NCBI GenBank assembly: GCA_934089275.1
Contig: CAKOJJ010000021.1
Span: 1 to 23,787 of the forward strand
Length of the DNA: 23,787 bases
Reading direction: 5' to 3'
Source of the DNA: an uncultured Bacilli bacterium
GTDB lineage: Bacteria > Bacillota_I > Bacilli_A > RF39 > UBA660
Both the position numbers and the translations under genes were made by a program. Positions 22,436 through 23,787 of this stretch are shown piece after piece. The number at the start of each line of letters is the position of its first letter. Positions within the stretch are counted from its first letter, which is position 1. The notes under the pieces were generated by a model. It was not told the DNA's origin. It ran no database searches and saw only the letters and a list, made by a program, of their open reading frames with translations.

Positions 22436-22520
22436 TGGTGCAGGTAACAGGACTTGAACCTGCACGAATCACTCCACTAGATCCTAAGTCTAGCGCGTCT
22501 GCCAATTCCGCCATACCTGC
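22436..22520 (-). tRNA. tRNA-Leu (anticodon UAG)
   Basis: An 85-nt class II tRNA. The acceptor GCAGGTA pairs with TACCTGC, followed by discriminator A and an encoded CCA. The anticodon stem CTAGA / TCTAG closes loop CTTAGGA, giving anticodon TAG (reads CUA and related Leu codons). A long variable arm and a GGTTCAAGTCC T-arm are present. It is the second gene of a two-tRNA unit, 8 bp after the CAU tRNA. Confidence 0.96.
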
Positions 22521-22528
22521 AAAAAAAA

Positions 22529-22605
22529 TGGTGGATCTTGTAGGACTCGAACCTACGACCGCCCGGTTATGAGCCGGATGCTCTAACCAACTGAGCTAAA
22601 GATCC
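22529..22605 (-). tRNA. tRNA with anticodon CAU (probably Ile2, else elongator Met)
   Basis: A 77-nt tRNA with acceptor GGATCTT / AAGATCC, D-arm GCTCAGTTGGTTAGAGC, anticodon stem TCCGG / CCGGG with one G-U pair, loop CTCATAA, T-arm GTAGG / CCTAC and encoded CCA. The body resembles the tRNA-Ile(k2CAU) of Bacillus and Mycoplasma more than their elongator tRNA-Met, whose loop is typically TTCATAC. The acceptor lacks initiator features, so it is not tRNA-fMet. Identity as Ile2 depends on lysidine modification by TilS. Confidence 0.95.
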
Positions 22606-22635
22606 ATACTATAGTCACCAACGTACTACTCATTA

Positions 22636-22664
22636 AATATATCATAACCGGCGGTCGGTTGCAA
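22636..22664 (-). promoter_or_regulatory. Promoter of the tRNA pair
   Basis: Minus-strand TTGCAA (22664-22659), a 17-bp spacer, and TATATT (22641-22636) with a TGA extension, about 30 bases upstream of the CAU tRNA. The spacer is unusually GC-rich for this region (CCGACCGCCGG). Confidence 0.68.
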
Positions 22665-22735
22665 GTACTTTTTTTATAAAAATTTTTTTTATTAAAAATT
22701 TCTTTTTTTCGACAAAACCTGCAAGATCAACCATC

Positions 22736-22741
22736 TATAAT
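22736..22741 (+). promoter_or_regulatory. Possible -10 of the MvaI-like nuclease gene
   Basis: A perfect plus-strand TATAAT 24 bases before the ATG at 22766. The best -35 candidate, TCGACA (22709-22714), is 21 bp away, which is too far, so the promoter may be weak or activator-dependent. Confidence 0.4.
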
Positions 22742-22765
22742 AGCAAACTTATGAAAGGAGGAATC

Positions 22766-23512
22766 ATGAAAAGAGATTTTGATGATATAATGCACTTATT
22801 TATGAATATAAGTTCTAAAGGATATGTTAAAGCAATAAATAACAATCCATATAATTCTTGTGGTCTTACATTTGAACATCTTCTTAATATAAATCCAAAT
22901 TGTTCTATCTTTCCAGATTATAAAGAGATTGAAATAAAAACAAGTACTAGATTTAGTAACTTTCCTGTTTCATTGTTCTCTTCTACATTTATTGGATATC
23001 ATGAATATGAAAGTGATTATATCTTAAGCAATTATGGAATTTATGATAAAGTTTATAAAGATAGAAAAGTATTTAACGTTGCTTTAAAATATAATAAGTT
23101 AGTTGAATATGGTGATTACTACTTTGAGTTAAAAATGGTTGAAGATGGAATTGTTACTTATGTTTATGACAAAAACGAATCTTTAATAGATAAAATTGGT
23201 TACCTTGACTTTGATACTATTAAAACCAGAGCTGAAATGAAAGTCAAAAAAATGGTATTAATAAAAGCCAGCAAGAAAAAAGAAAATAATGATTTATTTT
23301 ATAGATATTATCAAATTGACTGCTATGTTTTAAAAGAATTTGAAAAATTCATAACTGCAATCGAAAACGGAGATTTAAAATTATCAATTTCTTTAAGATT
23401 TGATCGTTCAAGTAGCCTACTTGGAAAAAACAGAAATAAAGGACTAATTTTTGCAATAAAAAAAGATGGCATCAGTTCCATCTTTAAACTCGTTTACTCC
23501 AAAAATAACTAG
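22766..23512 (+). CDS. Probable MvaI/BcnI-family restriction endonuclease-like nuclease
   Basis: A 248-aa protein matching the MvaI/BcnI restriction endonuclease pattern, a monomeric PD-(D/E)XK fold related to MutH. Key residues are E37 in GLTFEHLL and the catalytic series D51, E56, K58 in PDYKEIEIKTSTR (D-x4-E-x-K), followed by the family-typical SLF and NYGIYDKVYKDRKVFNVAL. The start ATG 22766 has a full AAAGGAGG four bases upstream. An ATG at 22751 is in frame but contains that site. No methyltransferase is visible in the window, so it is either an orphan or its partner is beyond the right edge. It sits beside tRNA genes, a common place for acquired genes. The family call is by motif and pattern only. 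Confidence 0.68.
   Translation: MKRDFDDIMHLFMNISSKGYVKAINNNPYNSCGLTFEHLLNINPNCSIFPDYKEIEIKTSTRFSNFPVSLFSSTFIGYHEYESDYILSNYGIYDKVYKDRKVFNVALKYNKLVEYGDYYFELKMVEDGIVTYVYDKNESLIDKIGYLDFDTIKTRAEMKVKKMVLIKASKKKENNDLFYRYYQIDCYVLKEFEKFITAIENGDLKLSISLRFDRSSSLLGKNRNKGLIFAIKKDGISSIFKLVYSKNN
23458..23485 (-). terminator. Terminator of the small convergent gene, inside the nuclease gene
   Basis: Minus-strand AAAGATGG / CCATCTTT (8 bp) with an eight-base loop and a run of T, 23 bp beyond the stop of the 23509-23703 gene. It lies within the last codons of the MvaI-like gene on the other strand. Confidence 0.8.
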
Positions 23513-23703
23513 AATTTTATTCTGTTTTTTTTATTCATAAAACTGCTTAAATGCAAAAATTCATATGCTGTTGGATATTCATAAATTATATTATCCCCAT
23601 CATATTTTATTTTCAAAAAGCCTATTTTTTTATCAGTTCTTTCAACAATTTGAAAAAGTTGATTGTTATATTTAATTTTTTCTCTTTTTTTATATACATC
23701 CAT
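23509..23703 (-). CDS. Small unrecognised protein, apparently leaderless
   Basis: A 64-aa basic protein (from MDVYKKREKI; contains QLFQIVERTDKKIGFLKIKY and ends KKNRIKF). It has no signal peptide or recognised domain, and looks like a small beta-barrel type fold. The start is set at ATG 23703. A TTG two codons upstream is possible. No ribosome binding site is present, but a TATAAT (23717-23712) is close enough that transcription would begin at or next to the ATG. Its stop shares CTAG with the stop of the convergent nuclease gene. Its own promoter and terminator favour a real gene. Confidence 0.65.
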   Translation of the reverse strand: MDVYKKREKIKYNNQLFQIVERTDKKIGFLKIKYDGDNIIYEYPTAYEFLHLSSFMNKKNRIKF

Positions 23704-23711
23704 AACCAAAG

Positions 23712-23740
23712 ATTATAATACCTTTAAAGTACACACTAAA
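23712..23740 (-). promoter_or_regulatory. Promoter of the small leaderless gene
   Basis: Minus-strand TTTAGT (23740-23735), 17-bp spacer, perfect TATAAT (23717-23712). The expected transcription start falls at about 23705-23703, the start codon itself. Confidence 0.55.
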
Positions 23741-23787
23741 TAAAAAGAAACATGTAAATGTGGTAAAATTTATTTAGAAAGAACTTT

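Noticed and set aside
22436..22605. tRNA genes as an attachment site of an integrated element
   Set aside because: No integrase, no repeated tRNA 3' end and no phage or conjugation genes were found within the window.
1..23787. Mycoplasma-type code (UGA as Trp)
   Set aside because: Trp is encoded by TGG, and TGA ends genes such as those stopping at 5653 and 19379, so the standard bacterial code is used.

Overview
The window looks like a chromosomal segment from a low-GC, Gram-positive (Firmicutes/Bacilli-type), probably anaerobic bacterium. The DNA is very AT-rich. Ribosome binding sites are the classical AGGAGG/AGGTGAT type. TGA is used as a stop and TGG for Trp, so the code is standard and not the mycoplasma code. 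The gene set includes pro-sigma-K, YqeG/YqeH, LTA-synthase-like, sortase, two D,D-carboxypeptidases and NfnAB, which points to a walled anaerobe, perhaps an uncultured gut Bacilli lineage. No CRISPR array, insertion sequence, phage module or rRNA was seen.

Layout. (1) 77-3339, minus strand: a tightly overlapping operon yqeG-like HAD, yqeH GTPase, mutL. (2) 3409-4557, minus: a secreted Cys-rich protein with a VirB2-like transmembrane hairpin, divergent from a sigma-K-type sigma factor (4667-5359, plus), which is followed by a small convergent XRE regulator. (3) 5653-12397, minus: an eight-gene operon starting at an extended -10 promoter: RDD membrane protein, nfnA, nfnB, membrane-anchored cyclophilin, LTA-synthase-like sulfatase, an unrecognised 200-aa protein, VanZ-like protein and a four-helix membrane protein. 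(4) 12461-13585: a DacF-type carboxypeptidase as a single-gene unit. (5) 13642-16486, minus: a thioester-domain surface protein with two SpaA/Cna-B-like repeats and a VPATA sorting signal, its adjacent sortase, and a five-helix membrane protein. Divergent from this, 16682-17857 (plus), is a second carboxypeptidase with an altered SxN motif. (6) 17859-21338, minus: a radical-SAM DNA repair/modification protein (TIGR03916 type), its TIGR03915 partner and a divergent GroEL-like chaperonin, with overlapping reading frames. A near-consensus sigma-A promoter carries two tandem SOS (LexA) boxes 20 bp apart. (7) 21436-22185: an unrecognised gene, then two tRNA genes (22436-22605). (8) 22766-23512, plus: a probable MvaI/BcnI-family nuclease without a visible methyltransferase, convergent with a small, apparently leaderless gene (23509-23703).

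The most unusual element is the apparently SOS-controlled operon that joins a radical-SAM DNA repair pair to a divergent chaperonin with no GroES in the window. Next come the thioester adhesin/sortase/membrane-protein cassette, the orphan MvaI-like nuclease and the VirB2-hairpin surface protein. Several core proteins also carry substitutions in signature residues: YqeG motif I, YqeH G4, carboxypeptidase SxN and possibly the sortase Arg.
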